DNA of 64,000 nucleotides from Deinococcus sp. KNUC1210. GTDB lineage: Bacteria > Deinococcota > Deinococci > Deinococcales > Deinococcaceae. The position numbers and the translations under genes were made by a program. The stretch spans positions 2,247,001 through 2,311,000 of the forward strand of contig NZ_CP092190.1 of the NCBI RefSeq assembly GCF_022344005.1, written 5' to 3'. Position 1 is the first letter of the stretch. Each line of letters starts with the position of its first letter. Below are positions 30,287-40,742 of this stretch, one piece after another. The notes under the pieces are model-generated. The model ran no database searches and had not been told where the DNA came from. It worked only from the letters and a program-made list of their open reading frames with translations.

Positions 30287-31669
30287 ATGCCCCCGAGCAC
30301 CGTTCCCACCGAACGCACCCTCCGCCCGTGGCTGGTTGTCCTGCTGCCCTTTGCAGCCTCTGGCCTGCTCCCGTGGTGGGCCTGCGCTGCGCTGGCACTT
30401 GCCCTGGCCCTGGGCCGCGTCAGCGACGACGCCCGCAGCATCGCCGCACTGCTGGTCCTGCTGGCGGCGGTGCTGGTGGCCCTGCCGCTGCTCCCCGCCC
30501 TGTTGCCTTCAGGCACGCTGTTCGTTCAGGCCGCTGCCGTTGGGCTGTTGTCGCTCCAGGCGCTGCGCTGGCTGGAGGCGGGGCAGCGCAGAGGCCTGCT
30601 GCTGCCTGCTGCCGCGCTGCTGTTCGCTCCCACCTCGCTGGGGCTGGCGGCGCTGCTGCTGGCGGCACTCGGCCTGAATGGAGCCGAAAATCGCCCGCCT
30701 CAGCAGCTCGGTGGGCGGCGAGAGCTGTGGCCGTTGCTGGCGCTGTCGCTCGGCCTGGGTGCGGCGCTGCTGCTGCTGCCCAGCCTGCCGTCTCCTCAGG
30801 TGTCCAATTCCGGTAGCAGCCGTCCTGCACCCACATCTGGGCCTGTCCAGCCGGCGCCCACACCGCCCGTCATCTCTGAAGCCGGCACAGGCAGCCGGGT
30901 CCGGTCTGCGCCGCTGCGCCTGAACATTCAGGACGATCCCTGGCTGGCGCGGGCGCTGTGGCCGGTCACGGCGCTGCTGATCGTGCTCTGCATGGTGCTG
31001 TTGCTGCTGCGGACACGGGTGGTGGTTGCCGAACGGCGCAGCAACTGGACCGATTACGCCGCCATCCTCGCGCTGCTGGGCACCCTCTTCATGGTGCTGG
31101 TGGTGGGCAGTGGAGCCAGACCGGGCGGCTCGGCAGCGTCCACGGCTGGACAGGAGGGAATGGCGGGCGGCCATGGCGTGCAGGCAGTGCAGCACGCCTC
31201 TGCATCCTCCGAAGTGCTGCTGCTGAATATCGGCAGTGTGGCGGCGAGCCTGCTGTTTGCCGTCATGGCTGCTGTGCTGCTGTGGTCGCTACGAAGCCGA
31301 CTCGCGGGCCTGGGGCAGCCCGCGCCGAACACCGCCGCGCCGCTGCCGGAAACTGTGGCGCTGCCCGCCCTGCACCGAATCCGCGTGGCGTGGCGCGATC
31401 TTGAGTCGGCCCTGATGCAGGCGGGGCTGGGAAGGCGGCCCAGTCAGACGCCCGAGGAATACGCGGCGGCTCTGGCGCAGCAGGTTCCCGGCGCGGCAGC
31501 CGAGCTATATACCCTGACCCGGCTGTATCTTCCGGTGCGCTACGGCGGTGTTCCCAGCGATCAGGACGCCGACACCGCCGAGGCTGCCGCCCGCCATATC
31601 CGTGAACACGTCGCCGCGCTGCCTCCAGAGAGCCGCGCTCACAACCGACCAGAACAGGAGCCTGCATGA
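30287..31669 (+). CDS. DUF4129-containing membrane protein
   Basis: A 460-residue membrane protein with an N-terminal block of about six helices, a Pro/Ser-rich linker (around 175-205), three further helices, and a C-terminal cytosolic DUF4129 domain ([34 protein letters not shown]). DUF4129 is often fused to transglutaminases and encoded with MoxR and DUF58 proteins, as here. TAAGCT lies 7 bases before the ATG, suggesting a leaderless start. Its stop overlaps the moxR ATG (ATGA), so the three genes form one coupled operon. Function is unknown, probably a surface or envelope maturation system. Confidence 0.8.
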   Translation: MPPSTVPTERTLRPWLVVLLPFAASGLLPWWACAALALALALGRVSDDARSIAALLVLLAAVLVALPLLPALLPSGTLFVQAAAVGLLSLQALRWLEAGQRRGLLLPAAALLFAPTSLGLAALLLAALGLNGAENRPPQQLGGRRELWPLLALSLGLGAALLLLPSLPSPQVSNSGSSRPAPTSGPVQPAPTPPVISEAGTGSRVRSAPLRLNIQDDPWLARALWPVTALLIVLCMVLLLLRTRVVVAERRSNWTDYAAILALLGTLFMVLVVGSGARPGGSAASTAGQEGMAGGHGVQAVQHASASSEVLLLNIGSVAASLLFAVMAAVLLWSLRSRLAGLGQPAPNTAAPLPETVALPALHRIRVAWRDLESALMQAGLGRRPSQTPEEYAAALAQQVPGAAAELYTLTRLYLPVRYGGVPSDQDADTAEAAARHIREHVAALPPESRAHNRPEQEPA

Positions 31670-32622
31670 CAACCCCTTTCCCTCGCGCATTCTCGACAAC
31701 GTTTCGACCGTTCTGGTCGGCAAGGCAGCCGTGACCCGGCTGGCACTGGCGGGCATTCTGGCGGGCGGCCATATCCTGCTGGAAGATGCGCCCGGCACCG
31801 GCAAAACCATGTTGGCCCGCGCACTGGCCGTCAGCCTGGGGCTGGGCTTCAAACGCGTGCAGTTCACGCCCGACCTGCTGCCCAGCGACGTGACTGGCGT
31901 GAGCGTGTACCGCGCCGGCTCTTTCGAATTCGTTCCCGGCCCGATCTTTACCGGGCTGCTGCTGGCCGACGAGATCAACCGCGCCACGCCCAAAACGCAG
32001 TCGGCGCTGTTGGAAGCGATGGGTGAGGGGCAGGTGTCGGAAAGCGGCGTGACCCACACCCTGACGCAGCCCTTCGTGGTGGTGGCGACCCAGAACCCCA
32101 TCGAATTCGAGGGCACCTACCGTCTGCCGGAAGCGCAGCTCGACCGCTTCCTGATGCGGCTGTCGGTGGGCTATCCCACCGAAGCCGAGGAGGCGAGCAT
32201 GCTGGCGAGGCTTCAGGAGCGCCATCCTATCGAGCTGCTGCGGGCCGTCAGCGGAGCAGAACGAGCTGCTGGCAGCGCGGGAACGGGTGCGCGAGGTACA
32301 CGTGGAGAACGAACTGCGCGGCTACATCGCGGCCATCACCGCCCGCAGCCGCCAGCACCCGGCGGTGGCGCTGGGCGGCGGCCCGCGTGCGAGTCTGGCT
32401 CTTCAGGGCGTCGCGCAGGCGCTGGCATATCTGGACGGGCGCGGCTTCGTGTCGCCGCAGGATATCAAGGAGGCCGCGCCTGCCGTGCTGGGCCACCGTC
32501 TGAGCCTGAAGATCGAGGCCCGGCTGACCGGCACCACGCCCGCCGAGGTGGTGGCGCAGGTGCTGGCAACTGTGCCTGTCCCGGTCGAAACCGTGCCCGC
32601 CAACGCCGCCCCGGCGCGATGA
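31666..32622 (+). CDS. MoxR-family AAA+ ATPase (two frameshifts)
   Basis: The 318-residue AAA+ chaperone has Walker [11 protein letters not shown], Walker [22 protein letters not shown], sensor 1 [25 protein letters not shown], and the C-terminal lid ([35 protein letters not shown]). Two breaks are present. One C added to CCCC at 31674-31677 gives [20 protein letters not shown] from the ATG that overlaps the upstream stop. Removing one base near 32253 gives [23 protein letters not shown]. The net length is unchanged (957 bases). MoxR proteins usually remodel partners with VWA or DUF58 domains, and the DUF58 gene follows with a four-base overlap. Confidence 0.85.
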
Positions 32623-33767
32623 CCGCTCCGGCGCTGACGCTGCTGTACGCTGCGCTGCTGGTGGTGCTGCTGTGGGGCGTCTGGCGGCTGTGGCAGACGC
32701 CGCCGAGCACCGAACTGCGCCGCGAGCTGGCCGGACAGGGCTTCGAGCAGACCTCGCTGCCGATGACGCTGCACCTGAAGCTGCATGCCCGGCTGCCGAC
32801 GCGCATCGTGATCGAAGACCCCACACCCAGAGCGGTGGTGCCGGAAACGCAGTTCAGGGTGGGTGGACTGATCTGGGGTGAGCGCCGGGTCGACCATGCC
32901 ACGTCTCTGCAACTCAATCAGCGCGGCGTGTACCGCTGGGAAGGCGCGTCGCTGCGCTGGGCCGACCCCTTCGGCCTGTTCTGGCACCAGCGACCGCTCG
33001 TCTGCGCCACGGAACTGGAGGTCTATCCCGGCACGCACCTGCTGATGCTGCCAGACCTGCTGCGCCCGCTGCTCTCTGAAGGTGAACTGTCGCGCACGCT
33101 GGGCCTCGACGATCCGATCAGTCTGCGGGGGGCGCGGCCCTATCTGCCGGGCGATCCGCCGGGGCGCATCCACTGGCGACTGAGTGCCCGTCACCTCGCT
33201 GAGCACGCGGGCGACAGCGGGGAACTGATGGTCCGCGAGCTGGAACGCACGGCGTCGAGCAGCCTGCATATCCACCTCGATACCGCTGGCAACGACGTGT
33301 ATCTCGAAAGCGTGGTGCGGCTGGCGGCCAGTCTGGTGCAGGAAGCGCTGGAACTGCGGCTCCCGGTGGCCCTGAGCGACGGGCAGGGCAGCACGTCCAG
33401 CGGCCAGACGCCCGACCATCTGCGGCGGGTGCTGCGGAGGCTGGCCGAAGCGACGGTGGGGCCAGCCGAACACATCCCGGTGGTCAGACCCGGCAGCAAT
33501 CTGATCGTGCTGACCCAGCGGGCGGGCGGAACGCTGCTGCATTCGGCGCTGCTGGCCCGCGCACAGGCGGCCCGAGTGGTGATCGTGGCGCTGCCGGAAG
33601 GGTTTTATCTGGAACCCGGCGAACTGCCGCGCCGTCAGTGGGCCGGGCTGCCGGAAGCGGTGCGCGAACTAGAACGGCAGGCAGGCGTGCTGGCGGCAGC
33701 AGGCGTCGCGGTGCTGGTGCTGCGCGGCAATATGAGCGTGCTGCGGCTGGGACGGCAGGAGGCCTGA
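32619..33767 (+). CDS. DUF58 domain protein
   Basis: A 382-residue protein with one N-terminal transmembrane helix (about residues 3-20), a beta-rich middle ([32 protein letters not shown]) and the DUF58 core [25 protein letters not shown], followed by a VWA-like half ([25 protein letters not shown]). It is the usual partner of MoxR. The ATG overlaps the moxR stop. The long open frame that fuses it to the first part of moxR exists only because the moxR frame is broken twice; it should not be read as one protein. Confidence 0.87.
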   Translation: MTAPALTLLYAALLVVLLWGVWRLWQTPPSTELRRELAGQGFEQTSLPMTLHLKLHARLPTRIVIEDPTPRAVVPETQFRVGGLIWGERRVDHATSLQLNQRGVYRWEGASLRWADPFGLFWHQRPLVCATELEVYPGTHLLMLPDLLRPLLSEGELSRTLGLDDPISLRGARPYLPGDPPGRIHWRLSARHLAEHAGDSGELMVRELERTASSSLHIHLDTAGNDVYLESVVRLAASLVQEALELRLPVALSDGQGSTSSGQTPDHLRRVLRRLAEATVGPAEHIPVVRPGSNLIVLTQRAGGTLLHSALLARAQAARVVIVALPEGFYLEPGELPRRQWAGLPEAVRELERQAGVLAAAGVAVLVLRGNMSVLRLGRQEA

Positions 33768-33857
33768 TTTCCGCGGTGGCTGTCCAAAGATTTACTTCGG
33801 TCCCTTTCACTTGTATGGGGGGGCTGCCCACTAGCCTGAGCGCCAGGAGGCACCACC

Positions 33858-34121
33858 ATGACCGACGACCACCGCGAGAAGAATCACCATCAGGCCGACG
33901 TTTCGACAGACAGTCATCCTCAGCAGCAGCTTCCCCAGACTGCCGAGCCGCAGCGTCAGGGCGAGGCCACGGACGTGAGCACCGAGCCGCAGCTGCCCGG
34001 CTTGCAGCAGGCGCCAGAGGTGGCACGGAACCGGGGCGAGGACGCGCTCGACGTGGCACTCCAGGGCAGCATGATCACCAGCGACCCGCCCAGCACGCTG
34101 ATGGAAGACGAAGAGGTCTAG
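33858..34121 (+). CDS. Small acidic, probably disordered hypothetical protein
   Basis: An 87-residue protein with no recognised domain. It is rich in Gln, Glu, Asp, His and Pro (MTDDHREKNHHQADVSTD; TEPQLPGLQQAPEV), lacks hydrophobic segments, and ends in an acidic tail MEDEEV after a more ordered-looking DALDVALQGSMITSDPP. Coding is supported by AGGAGG 10 bases before the ATG, normal GC-rich third positions and a clean terminator after the stop. It may be one of the hydrophilic proteins common in Deinococcus, but that is a guess. Confidence 0.65.
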   Translation: MTDDHREKNHHQADVSTDSHPQQQLPQTAEPQRQGEATDVSTEPQLPGLQQAPEVARNRGEDALDVALQGSMITSDPPSTLMEDEEV

Positions 34122-34138
34122 CAGCTCCCAGCTGAAAT

Positions 34139-34170
34139 GGCCAGAGACTCGGTGCTCTGGCCCTCTTTCT
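34139..34170 (+). terminator. Terminator after the small acidic protein gene
   Basis: Eight-bp arms GGCCAGAG and CTCTGGCC flank an eight-base loop and are followed by CTCTTTCT, 17 bases after the stop codon. Confidence 0.7.
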
Positions 34171-34215
34171 GTCTTCACCAGGGCAGGCAGCTCGGCTGCA
34201 CCCTGCTTAGCCCGC

Positions 34216-36197
34216 TTATTTTCCGGTGGCGTTCAGCTTCGGCACGAAGACCAGCGCATTGGGCACGGGTCTGCTCCACACGGTATTCAGATAGCCGCCC
34301 GCGTTCAGGTAGCCGCCCGACACGTACACGGTGGCGCTGCTGCCGCTGTCCAGGCGCATGGCACTGCTGACGCCCGCTCCGGCCAACGCCCGCGCAAACT
34401 CGGCGGGGGTGCCGTTGTCGAGGAAGGCAATGCCGCTGCGCTCTCCCATCTGCACGAAGGCGACCTGCCGCGTGGCCCGCCAGATGCTGCCCGAGGTGTC
34501 GAAGCCCTCGCGTGCCGGATCGAGCACCACCTTTCCGCCCGACACCAGCAGTGGTCCGGCGGCCAGTGCCTCCTGCACGCTGTCCCAGCCGGGAACCTGC
34601 CAGTTCAGGTCGTATCTCAGCGGTGCGCCGTTCGCCAGACCCAGCTGCGGAAAGCGGGCCGGGTCGAAGGTGACGGTGAAGTCTCCGGTGCTCGGCACGA
34701 AGCGTCCGCTCAGAGCGCGGCTGACCGTGCTGGTCGGCGTGCCCGGCCCCTGCCGCAGCACCAGTGTGGTAAAGCCGTCGCCGCCCACCGCCGTGCGCCC
34801 GTCGCCCACGAAGGCCGTGACCCACAGCGGATTGGGTTTGCTGCCTACGCTGTTGACGACCAGTTGAAGGCCTGGAGCGCTCAGCACGTACCGGGGCCTG
34901 GGATAGCCGAGCTGCGGCGTGCCGTGCGCGTCGAGGCCGAGTGTGGCGCGGCGCTCCAGGCTGGGCGCGATCATCAGGCCGCCGCGTGCCACCAGATCGA
35001 CCGGCAGGCTGCTGGCCGTGTCGAAATACCCGCCGTTCACGCCCGCCACGCCGCCCAGTTGCCGCACCAGATCGGCCACGCCGCTCGCATGTCCCAGCGG
35101 GGCCGACACCACGCGGGGCGTGTAGAAGTGGGCATCGAAGATCAGCAGGCTGAGGCCGCCGAGATGGCGCAGCGTCACGCCGTCGGGCAGGCTGGTTTCG
35201 TCGATGGGCGGTGGCACGCTGGTATCGATGTTGGTGGTGGTATCGACCACGATGCGGTACGGGTCGGACAGGGTAAAGATCTCGCTCGATCCGTTGCCGG
35301 TGTCGAGCCGCACCGAACTGCCTGCCGCTCCCAGCGACACGCCGAGCGCGTCTCCGGAATCGAGTCGCTGACTCTGGGGAGCGCTGAGCACCCCGGTAGA
35401 TTGAAGGTCAGGCCGCTGCGGTCGCGCAGCACGGTATAGGTCGCCGGGCCATCGAACTCCATCACCACCCGCTGGAGCTCGATATTGCGGTTGACGGTGC
35501 GGCTGCTGCGAACGCTGGCGAGCGTGGCGACCGGCGTAAAACCGGGGCCAGCGGGCGGCGTGACGACGGGTGTGGTGGGCGGCGTTGGCGTGACCGTGAC
35601 AGGCGGCGTGCTGGGAAGCGGCGTGACAGGTGGAGGTGTGACGGTCACGGGTGTGCTGGGCGGCGTGGTGGGGACAGCGGCAGGCGGCAGCGACGAGGTG
35701 GGCATTCGTAGGGCGGGCAGGCCGAAGTCCAGCACCTCCGGCGTATCGGCCAGCAGCGGCACATTCAGCAGCCGCAGCACAGACAGCGACACGTGCAGGC
35801 TGCTGCCCAGATTTTCGGGAGCAGGCAGGGCCGCGAGCAGCTGAGCACCGGGGGCCGACGTTCCGGCACTCGTCTGAGCACTCCAGCCAAACGCAGAGGT
35901 ATACGTCAGGGTCAGCGGGCCGTAGCCCAGGCTGAGTGCGTCTGGCGCGTTCCTGACCGAGACGCCGAGCCTGGGCAGAAACCAGACGGGCAACCCTTCC
36001 AGGCCGCTGGGCAGCAGCTTGGTCTCGATACGCGGACTGGTCAGCTGACCCTGAAGCGCCACGGTGCGCGGCGTGGGCGGCGCGACATTGACCGGGCGGG
36101 GCGGAAGGGCCTGAACAGCAGCGCGGGCGACGCTGCCGGACAGACCCACGCTCAGGACCAGCAGCGAGACAGACAGAAAGATGGGGCGGCACTTCAC
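34216..36197 (-). CDS. Secreted AMIN/phosphodiester glycosidase (NAGPA)-like protein (frameshifted)
   Basis: An exported protein of about 660 residues. After a signal peptide ([20 protein letters not shown]) comes a beta-rich region, a Pro/Thr linker (around 195-235), an AMIN-like domain ([23 protein letters not shown]) and a C-terminal NAGPA domain ([26 protein letters not shown], then [25 protein letters not shown]). The frame breaks at the CCCC run 35391-35394 (GGGG on the coding strand); one more G gives [13 protein letters not shown]. The GTG at 36197 is preferred because the signal peptide starts there; an ATG at 36233 is possible. The role is likely in cell-wall or exopolysaccharide processing. 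Confidence 0.78.
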
Positions 36198-36398
36198 GGG
36201 GGGCAGTGTAGCGGGCCAGGGCTGATGGCCCATGAGGGCAGGGCCGCCAACAGATCATGTGGGCAGCGTCCCGGCAGGCCGGGCAGCAGCGCGGCGACAG
36301 ATGAGGACACGCGAAAGATTCGGTACAGAGGAGTATTCCACACTGGGGGGTGATGTGTAGGCCGTGATAAATCCGTCAGCATGGGGGAACGCGAACCG

Positions 36399-36404
36399 TA
36401 TAAT
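36399..36404 (+). promoter_or_regulatory. Consensus -10 box of mglBA
   Basis: A perfect TATAAT ends 9 bases before the mglB ATG, so transcription should start at or next to the start codon. No convincing -35 is present 16-18 bases upstream. Confidence 0.65.
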
Positions 36405-36413
36405 GAACGGAAG

Positions 36414-36899
36414 ATGATCGAACCCTCCCTCGCGCTGTACGGCGAACTCTTTGAACAGGTCGAACAGCATCTCGATGAGCTGCTGGCGGCGACCGGCGTT
36501 CGCTATTGCCTGCTGGTTGACCGCAAGGGCTTCGTGCTTTCGCACAAGGAAGCGTTGTGGGCACCGCGTCCCCCGGCCCTCGATAGCATCGCCACTCTGG
36601 TTGCCAGCAACGCCGCCGCTACCGGTGCACTCGCCAACATGCTCGGTGAATCGACCTTCTCGGAACAGATTCATCAGGGCGAACAGGGCGTGCTGTACGT
36701 CGAATCGGTGGGCAGCAATGCTCTCCTCACCATGATCTTCGATTCGAGCGTGCCGATTGGCCGTGTGAAGGTGTATGCCAAGAAGACCATCGCTGCCGTG
36801 TCCGGCCTGCTGCAAACCCTTCAGGACGCGCCCCCGGTGGCCTTCGACCAGAATTTTTCCGTGAGTGCCAACGCGCTCCTCGACGATCTGTTGGGTTAA
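36414..36899 (+). CDS. mglB: Roadblock/LC7-domain protein, MglB-like
   Basis: A 161-residue cytosolic protein with a Roadblock/LC7 domain ([45 protein letters not shown], then [20 protein letters not shown]). MglB proteins are GTPase-activating partners of the small GTPase MglA, which sets cell polarity and type IV pilus placement in Myxococcus and Thermus. The mglA gene follows 25 bases later. The start at 36414 is chosen over the ATG at 36381, which would precede the TATAAT box and so lie outside the transcript. Confidence 0.9.
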   Translation: MIEPSLALYGELFEQVEQHLDELLAATGVRYCLLVDRKGFVLSHKEALWAPRPPALDSIATLVASNAAATGALANMLGESTFSEQIHQGEQGVLYVESVGSNALLTMIFDSSVPIGRVKVYAKKTIAAVSGLLQTLQDAPPVAFDQNFSVSANALLDDLLG

Positions 36900-36924
36900 C
36901 GACCTGCCCCCACGAGGTAAATGA

Positions 36925-37524
<600 letters not shown>

Positions 37525-37546
37525 CCAGAGGGTGTAAGCTGGCGGG

Positions 37547-37933
37547 ATGTTGACCCTCTCGCTGCTGCCCGCCGAATACACCGTCTGCCGCCTGCCCGCA
37601 GACTCAAGCGTCCCCGACTGGGCCATGTCGGGGACGCTGTTCTGTGTCATGAGGACGCCCGACGAACTGTCGCTGCTGTGCGGCGCAGCGCAGGTTCCCG
37701 CCGAGGTCCAGCAGCAGGCGGGCTGGACGGCCTTCAAGCTGCACGGCCCCTTCGATTTCGCCCTGACCGGCATTCTGACGAGCGTGCTGAATCCGCTGAA
37801 AGAGGCGGGCATCGGAATTTTTGCACTGAGTACCTTCGACACCGACTATGTGCTGGTGCAGCAGGCCCAGGTCGGCGCGGCGACGGCAGCGCTGCGGGCG
37901 GCGGGGCTGACCGTGCTGGAAGACAGCCACTGA
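37547..37933 (+). CDS. ACT-domain (CASTOR-type) protein
   Basis: A 128-residue protein of two ACT-like halves (LSLLPAEYTVCRLPADSSVPDW and AFKLHGPFDFALTGILTSVLNPLKEAGIGIFALSTFDTDYVLV). The second resembles the CASTOR/ACT_7 amino-acid-binding domain. It is likely a small-molecule sensor with no catalytic motif. TAAGCT lies 6 bases before the ATG, so despite the 22-base gap after mglA it probably has its own leaderless promoter. Confidence 0.82.
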   Translation: MLTLSLLPAEYTVCRLPADSSVPDWAMSGTLFCVMRTPDELSLLCGAAQVPAEVQQQAGWTAFKLHGPFDFALTGILTSVLNPLKEAGIGIFALSTFDTDYVLVQQAQVGAATAALRAAGLTVLEDSH

Positions 37934-38034
37934 CCCGGCAGCGCTGACCGCACCCCGCAGGGCCGAGCAGAGGAGCCGCTCCGGATTCTGGGTCAACAGG
38001 GCCGCCGCGCTGTACTGAAGCTCGACAGCAAACA

Positions 38035-38065
38035 CAGCCGCCCATCACGACGGATAAGCGGCTGC
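38035..38065 (-). terminator. Terminator of trxA
   Basis: On the minus strand CAGCCGC and its complement form a stem, with G-T pairing at the top, 19 bases past the trxA stop; TGTTTGC follows. It is moderately convincing. Confidence 0.5.
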
Positions 38066-38083
38066 GTTTCAGGTGCGGGTGCT

Positions 38084-38413
38084 TCAGTTGGCGACGGTTG
38101 CCAGGTGCTTGTCGAGCAGCGCCTCGAAGGCACGCTTGGGCTGTGCGCCCACGACGCCCTCGACCGGCTGACCGTCTTTGAACAGGATCAGCGTGGGGAT
38201 GCTCATGACGCGAAACTGCATGGCAGTCTGCTGGTTGTCGTCCACGTTGACCTTGCCCACCTTGACCTTACCCTCGTACTGGCTGGCGATTTCCTCGACC
38301 ACAGGGGCGATCATGCGGCACGGGCCGCACCAGGGTGCCCAGAAGTCCACCAGGGTCAGACCCTCAGAAATCTCGCCCTTAAAATTGCTGTCCGTGAGTT
38401 CCATCGGCTTCAT
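38084..38413 (-). CDS. trxA: Thioredoxin
   Basis: The 109-residue cytosolic thiol-disulfide oxidoreductase has active site WCGPC (C29 and C32), the cis-proline loop [11 protein letters not shown], and full thioredoxin length. It supplies electrons to ribonucleotide reductase, methionine sulfoxide reductases and peroxiredoxins. TAGACT lies 6 bases before the ATG, suggesting a leaderless mRNA. It is divergent from the DUF309 gene. Confidence 0.95.
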   Translation of the reverse strand: MKPMELTDSNFKGEISEGLTLVDFWAPWCGPCRMIAPVVEEIASQYEGKVKVGKVNVDDNQQTAMQFRVMSIPTLILFKDGQPVEGVVGAQPKRAFEALLDKHLATVAN

Positions 38414-38469
38414 GGTGCAAGTCTACACTCTGTTTTCTAAAGCACCAGTGACGAACGTTAGCTTTCGAC

Positions 38470-38498
38470 TTGAGCGGACCTTGAGGGCGACCTAATCT
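38470..38498 (+). promoter_or_regulatory. Promoter of the DUF309 gene
   Basis: TTGAGC (38470-38475), 17 bases, then TAATCT (38493-38498), ending 5 bases before the ATG at 38504; the transcript should be leaderless. Confidence 0.6.
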
Positions 38499-38503
38499 GC
38501 CGT

Positions 38504-38850
38504 ATGACTCCTTCATCGGTGGTACCGCCCCAACTTCGCCCAGAGCTATGGCGCGGAGCGCAGCTGTTCGCGCAGGGTGAGTGGTGGGAAGCGCATGAGG
38601 CCTGGGAAGGCGTCTGGATGGTCGCCAGGGGCGATGAGCGTGAGTTCGTGCAGGGACTGATTCTGCTGGCGGCGGCGCTGCACAAACGCTGGCATTACGG
38701 CTCGTTGACGCACCGCAACTATCACAAGGCCCTGCGGCATCTGGAGCTGTTGCCCCGGTCTACGGCGGCGTGAATCTGGAGCAGCTTCGCCTCGATGTCT
38801 GGGCGGCGCTGCACCAGGAAGGGCTGCGGCCTGCGCTGCCAGCGGGGTAA
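38504..38850 (+). CDS. DUF309 protein (frameshifted)
   Basis: A protein of about 115 residues. The DUF309 core ELWRGAQLFAQGEWWEAHEAWEGVWMVARGDEREFVQGLILLAAALHKR is complete. As given, the frame ends at 38773 (ELLPRSTAA). Adding one C to the CCCC run at 38753-38756 gives ELLPPVYGGVNLEQLRLDVWAALHQEGLRPALPAG, with the stop at 38850, a typical DUF309 ending. The family function is unknown; the fold is all-helical with conserved His and Glu. Confidence 0.8.
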
Positions 38851-38906
38851 ATCCTTAAGCACAATGGACTTCCCATGTCCGGAAGCGTCCAGTATGCTGC
38901 CAGTGA

Positions 38907-38943
38907 GCGCCCGCTCTGAAAGGGCGGCGCGGCGCAGTTTTAT
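38907..38943 (+). terminator. Possible terminator after DUF309
   Basis: An imperfect GC-rich inverted repeat (GCGCCCGC against GGGCGGCGC) is followed a few bases later by TTTTATT. Pairing is incomplete, so it is tentative. Confidence 0.35.
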
Positions 38944-39060
38944 TGACTTCGTTTGATTGTTTTCATTCGCGCAGCTCTCCACTGCATGAGAGTTACTTTT
39001 GCTGGCCTGGTCCTGAGCTTCCTGCACAGCGACCCTGACAGCGGCACTTCGGGGGAATGT

Positions 39061-39651
39061 ATGGAACGTATCGGACTGTTTATTGACGGAGCAAATGTAT
39101 ATGCGGCGGCCAAACGCCTGGGCTGGAATTTCGACCACCGCAAGATTCTGGAGCACTTCGCGGCGATGGGCCAGCTGTACAACGCCTACTACTACACGGC
39201 GGTCCCGGTCAGCATCGACGACAAGCAGAAGCGCTTTATCGACGCCCTGACGTACATGGGCTATACGGTCCGGACCAAGACGCTGAAGGAAAGCACCGAC
39301 GATCACGGCGATACCCACCGCCACGCCAACCTCGATATCGAGATCGTGACCGATCTGCTCTCGACCATCGACCGCTACGACACCGCCGTGCTGCTGACCG
39401 GTGACGGCGACTTCGAGCGCCCTGCCGAGGTGCTGCGGGCGCGTGGGAAGCGTGTGGTGGTGGCGAGCATTCCCGAGATGACGAGCTACGAACTTCGCAA
39501 CGCTGCCGACGAATACGTCGATTTCAAGGACATCCGCGAGCAGGTCGAGCGCCCGGGCTACCGTCTGCCCAGCGAGGGCCGTGAGGGAAGCCGCACCGAG
39601 GCGGTTCGTCCGTTCTACATGACCGCCGCCGCCGACACGGACGAACGCTGA
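39061..39651 (+). CDS. NYN-domain (LabA/DUF88) nuclease-like protein
   Basis: A 196-residue PIN-like NYN protein with the conserved acidic residues in RIGLFIDGANVYAAA, ANLDIEIVTDLL and AVLLTGDGDFE, the metal-binding set of LabA/DUF88 ribonucleases. The start is taken at 39061 because the domain begins there; upstream in-frame residues look unrelated. Its TGA overlaps the plsX ATG by one base, so the two are co-translated. The RNA target is unknown. Confidence 0.85.
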   Translation: MERIGLFIDGANVYAAAKRLGWNFDHRKILEHFAAMGQLYNAYYYTAVPVSIDDKQKRFIDALTYMGYTVRTKTLKESTDDHGDTHRHANLDIEIVTDLLSTIDRYDTAVLLTGDGDFERPAEVLRARGKRVVVASIPEMTSYELRNAADEYVDFKDIREQVERPGYRLPSEGREGSRTEAVRPFYMTAAADTDER

Positions 39652-40676
39652 TGAGCCTGCCGGAAGTCTCTGACCGCCTTCCGGTGGCACTGGACGCCGT
39701 GGGGGGCGATTTCGGAGCGCCGCCGCTGGTCGAGGGCGCTGTGCAGGCGGCCCGCGCAGGTGTGAAGGTGCTGCTGGTGGGCGACCGGGTGCGGCTGCAT
39801 GCCGAACTGGGCAGGCATGAGGGCAGCGCTGCACTGCCGCTGGAGATCGTGGACGCCCCCGACGTGATCGGCATGGACGAACACGCCAGCGACGTGCGCG
39901 GCAGGCGCGAGGCGAGCATCAACGTGGCGAACGGACTGGTCAAGGAAGGCCGGGCCAGCGCAGTGGTGAGCATGGGGCACAGCGGGGCCAGCATGGCGAG
40001 TTCGCTGCTGACGCTGGGCCGCCTGAAAGGCGTGGACCGGCCTGCCATCCTGGCGCACCTGCCCTCGAAAACGGGCTTCGTGACGCTGCTCGACGTGGGA
40101 GCCAATGCCGACGTGAAGCCCGCGTATCTGGCGCAGTGGGCGCAGCTCGCCAGCACCTACCTGAGCGTGGTCGAAGACAAGGCCAGCCCCAGCGTCGGCC
40201 TGCTGAGCATCGGGGAGGAAGACCACAAGGGCAACGCCCTGACGCTGGAAGCGCACGCGCTGCTGCGGCAGATTCCGGGCCTGAACTTTCACGGCAACGT
40301 CGAGGGCCGCGACATCCTGAAGGGCACCACCGATATCGTCGTGACGGACGGCTTTACCGGCAACATCGTGCTGAAGCTGGCCGAGGGCGAGGCGAAAGTG
40401 CTGTTCGGCTGGGTGCGTGACGCTCTCTCCAGCAGCCTGCTGAGCAAGGCTGGAGCGCTGCTGGTGCGTTCTTCGCTGCGTGGCGTGGCGGCGCGGCTCG
40501 ATCCCAGCACGTATGGAGCCAGTCTGCTGATCGGGGTCAAGGGTCTGTCGTACATCGGGCATGGCAGCGCCGATGCACGGGCCGTCAAGAATGCTCTGCT
40601 GCGGGCTGACCGGGCGCATCAGTCGAGGCTGATCGAACGCCTGACAGCCGCGATGGACGGAGGGGCAAAGGCGTAG
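39651..40676 (+). CDS. plsX: Phosphate acyltransferase PlsX
   Basis: The 341-residue peripheral membrane enzyme makes acyl-phosphate from acyl-ACP for phospholipid synthesis with PlsY. Signatures are ALDAVGGDFGAPPLVEGAV, SMGHSGASMASSLLTLGRLKGVDRPAI, VGLLSIGEEDHKGNAL and DIVVTDGFTGNIVLKLAEG. The length is normal. It directly follows the NYN gene with a one-base overlap. The common neighbours fabH and fabD lie 22 kb away in this window. Confidence 0.94.
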   Translation: MSLPEVSDRLPVALDAVGGDFGAPPLVEGAVQAARAGVKVLLVGDRVRLHAELGRHEGSAALPLEIVDAPDVIGMDEHASDVRGRREASINVANGLVKEGRASAVVSMGHSGASMASSLLTLGRLKGVDRPAILAHLPSKTGFVTLLDVGANADVKPAYLAQWAQLASTYLSVVEDKASPSVGLLSIGEEDHKGNALTLEAHALLRQIPGLNFHGNVEGRDILKGTTDIVVTDGFTGNIVLKLAEGEAKVLFGWVRDALSSSLLSKAGALLVRSSLRGVAARLDPSTYGASLLIGVKGLSYIGHGSADARAVKNALLRADRAHQSRLIERLTAAMDGGAKA

Positions 40677-40687
40677 GCATCACGGGA

Positions 40688-40732
40688 AACAGCGGGGCCG
40701 AAACGGATTCAACCCGTTTCGGCCCCGCTGTT
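40688..40732. terminator. Bidirectional terminator between plsX and mqnC
   Basis: A perfect 19-bp stem (arms 40688-40706 and 40714-40732) with a 7-base loop lies between the convergent stop codons. The outer AAC/GTT pairs give short T-rich ends on both strands. Confidence 0.8.
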
Positions 40733-40742
40733 CTGGCAATCT

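Noticed and set aside
31548..33767. A MoxR-DUF58 fusion protein
   Set aside because: The middle third is out of frame relative to MoxR; the true MoxR C-terminus and a DUF58 ATG are present in the expected frames.
35480..35700. Possible minisatellite in the NAGPA-like gene
   Set aside because: Repetition is the Pro/Thr/Val linker of the protein, with irregular units, not a tandem DNA repeat.
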